Shown here piece after piece: positions 62,710 through 64,000 of a stretch of 64,000 nt of DNA. The stretch spans positions 1,178,001 through 1,242,000 of the forward strand of contig NZ_JANPVN010000001.1 of assembly GCF_026157085.1 (NCBI RefSeq), read 5' to 3'. Source of the DNA: Sphingomicrobium arenosum. GTDB lineage: Bacteria; Pseudomonadota; Alphaproteobacteria; Sphingomonadales; Sphingomonadaceae. The notes beneath the pieces are model-generated. The model had not been told where the DNA came from, searched no databases, and was given only the letters and a program-made list of their open reading frames with translations. A program made the translations under genes and the position numbers. Position 1 is the stretch's first letter, and each line of letters begins with the position of its first letter.

Positions 62710-63519
62710 CTAATGGTTAATGGCGCCGAAGGGGACGACGCGATTTTGCGCGTCATGGCCGATGTCGGCGCGCCCGCGCCACGCGATCCCCGCCGCATCG
62801 CACCAGCGCCGCACCATCGCTTCGGCCTCCTCGCCAAAGGGCCGGTCGTTGTCGGGCACCGCCGAAAAGCGCCCCATGCGAAGGCTCGCCGGCCTGACCG
62901 CCTGGTTCGTCAGCGCGAACAGCGCCCGGTCGCTCGCATATTGATATTCGGCCACCTCCTCGATCAGCAGCTCGGCTCCCTCGAGATCGGGCATCAACGG
63001 TGTGCCCAGCATCGACACCAGCACTTCCAGGTTGAACGCAAGGCTCGGCCGGTCGGGCGACAGCTCCGGCTCCAGCGCCGCCTCGTCGCCCCGCACCATC
63101 CACGCCAACGCCCGGTCGATCGCCGCCTCGCCGCCCTCGCGCGTCACATCGGCGGGCATCGGCCCATGCGCCACCTCCAGCCCCGCCTTGTGCAGCGCGG
63201 ACAGCAGGAACCCCGCATCCGAATAGCCCATGACCCTCTTGCCCAGCGCCCGCGCGGGCAGCTCGCGCACCAGCGCCGCGGCAATCCGGTTCGACCCATA
63301 GCCGCCACGCGCGCACCAGACCCAGTCGACGCTTTCGTCGGCCAGCACCTCCTTCAGCGCCGCCAGCCGCACCGCGTCCGAGCCTGCAAAATGCCCCTCG
63401 CAGGCATGGACCTGCGGGTGCACCATCAGCTCGGCGCCCGCCAGCGCGGCGCGCTCGTGCACGCGCGCGACAACCGCCTCGCTCACCGGGCAACTCGGCG
63501 CAACCATCGCAATCCGCAT
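62710..63519 (-). CDS. ldcA: LD-carboxypeptidase (S66 family)
   Basis: Serine peptidase that trims the terminal D-Ala from murein tetrapeptides during recycling, or a related MccF-type immunity enzyme. 269 residues. N-terminal domain [12 protein letters not shown]...[15 protein letters not shown], nucleophile Ser100 in MGYSDAG, and the second domain [31 protein letters not shown] with the catalytic Glu; final His in [16 protein letters not shown] at 63519 chosen over an upstream start. Divergent from a Mur ligase gene, 46 bp between starts, a pairing that fits recycling. Confidence 0.88.
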   Translation of the reverse strand: MRIAMVAPSCPVSEAVVARVHERAALAGAELMVHPQVHACEGHFAGSDAVRLAALKEVLADESVDWVWCARGGYGSNRIAAALVRELPARALGKRVMGYSDAGFLLSALHKAGLEVAHGPMPADVTREGGEAAIDRALAWMVRGDEAALEPELSPDRPSLAFNLEVLVSMLGTPLMPDLEGAELLIEEVAEYQYASDRALFALTNQAVRPASLRMGRFSAVPDNDRPFGEEAEAMVRRWCDAAGIAWRGRADIGHDAQNRVVPFGAINH

Positions 63520-63565
63520 GGGTCCTCCATTGCTCACGCTCCCGGCATCGCATAGGGCAGTCGCC

Positions 63566-64000
63566 ATGGACAATGGCTATTTCTTCTGCGGCATCGGCGG
63601 GTCGGGCATGTTGCCGCTTGCCGCCATCATCAAGGCGCGCGGCGCCGCCGTCTCGGGCTCGGACCGCAGCCTCGATGCCGGTCGCATGGCCGCCAAGTTC
63701 GACTATCTGCGCAGCCTCGGCATCGACCTCCACGATCAGGACGGCACCGGCCTGAAAGAGGGCCAGACCCTCGTCGCCTCCGCCGCGGTCGAGGACAGCG
63801 TCCCCGACGTCGTGCGCGCGCGCGAGCTCGGGCTGCCCCGCAAGGCGCGGCCCGAACTGCTCGCCGAACTCCTCAATACCGCCGCCACCTCGATCGCCAT
63901 CGGCGGCACCTCGGGCAAGTCGACGGTCACCGGCATGGCGGGCTGGATCCTCCACGAGGCCGCGCGCGCGCCTACTGTCATGAACGGCGCGGTGATGAAG
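63566..64000 (+). CDS. Mur ligase family protein (MurC/Mpl-like), partial at right edge
   Basis: 145 residues visible. The N-terminal UDP-MurNAc-binding fold starts [29 protein letters not shown], typical of MurC/Mpl, and the P-loop [12 protein letters not shown] is at 113-124 (MurC usually GTHGKTTT). The Ser in place of His and the recycling neighbour favour Mpl or another MurC-like ligase over MurC itself. The rest lies beyond the window. Confidence 0.82.
   Translation, partial: MDNGYFFCGIGGSGMLPLAAIIKARGAAVSGSDRSLDAGRMAAKFDYLRSLGIDLHDQDGTGLKEGQTLVASAAVEDSVPDVVRARELGLPRKARPELLAELLNTAATSIAIGGTSGKSTVTGMAGWILHEAARAPTVMNGAVMK

Overview
The window is a gene-dense, GC-rich stretch of bacterial chromosome. 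It looks like a member of the Sphingomonadales (Alphaproteobacteria). The signs are the split F0 genes (b and b'), a circularly permuted two-piece tmRNA with the tag ANDNEALAIAA, a DUF1326/DUF2182 pair, UrcA-family proteins, an HWE-kinase bacteriophytochrome, strong C/G at third codon positions, and REP-like palindromes of the CCCAGC-GAAG-GCTGGG type. The genus cannot be fixed from the sequence alone. I see no insertion sequence, prophage, integrase or CRISPR array; this is mostly core chromosome.

Layout. 0-2.3 kb: F0 part of ATP synthase on the minus strand (atpI-atpB-atpE-b'-b, the last cut by the left edge). 2.4-8.5 kb: a lipoprotein, RadC, PurB, then heme oxygenase plus a bacteriophytochrome/HWE kinase/receiver protein in overlapping order. 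8.5-12.7 kb: an MBL hydrolase and dnaK-dnaJ behind a predicted RpoH promoter. 13-18.5 kb: fabD-fabG, a beta-barrel protein with an attenuator-like leader, an SDR, and the rpsF-rpsR-rplI ribosomal operon. 18.5-25.9 kb: a SARP-like regulator, three tandem UrcA-family genes, DUF6456 and XRE proteins, small membrane proteins, tRNA-Val, and a winged-helix protein. 25.9-39 kb: a leucine/isovalerate catabolic block (mccB, bioB, mccA, a 3-hydroxyacyl-CoA-type SDR, and further upstream isovaleryl-CoA dehydrogenase), broken by DUF1326/DUF2182 and three tandem diheme cytochrome c lipoproteins. 38-44.6 kb: a retropepsin-like protein and PadR regulator sharing a repeat-rich promoter region, thiolase, an XRE/membrane-protein pair behind a perfect 15-bp inverted repeat, a glutaredoxin-MauE fusion, and three tandem paralogous lipoproteins. 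44.6-59 kb: SH3 protein, nitronate monooxygenase-like enzyme, NadC, phosphoesterase, phosphotransferase, M3 peptidase, a LemA/TPM/TPM/Nudix operon, MscL, a ComEC-type hydrolase and an amidohydrolase. 59.1-59.4 kb: tmRNA. 59.6-64 kb: small acidic lipoproteins, Nudix, extensin-like and SWIB proteins, LD-carboxypeptidase, and the start of a Mur ligase at the right edge.

How genes work together. IVD makes 3-methylcrotonyl-CoA, MccAB carboxylates it using biotin, and BioB inside the same operon makes the biotin; the thiolase at 40 kb could finish acetoacetyl-CoA breakdown. Heme oxygenase supplies biliverdin to the adjacent phytochrome. DnaK and DnaJ form one chaperone machine. LD-carboxypeptidase and the Mur ligase fit peptidoglycan recycling. 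The most novel-looking signals are regulatory: the leader of the 15.1 kb porin-like gene, the two perfect inverted repeats at 39.05 and 42.2 kb, and the tandem paralogue families (UrcA x3, diheme lipoproteins x3, C-x11-CW lipoproteins x3).
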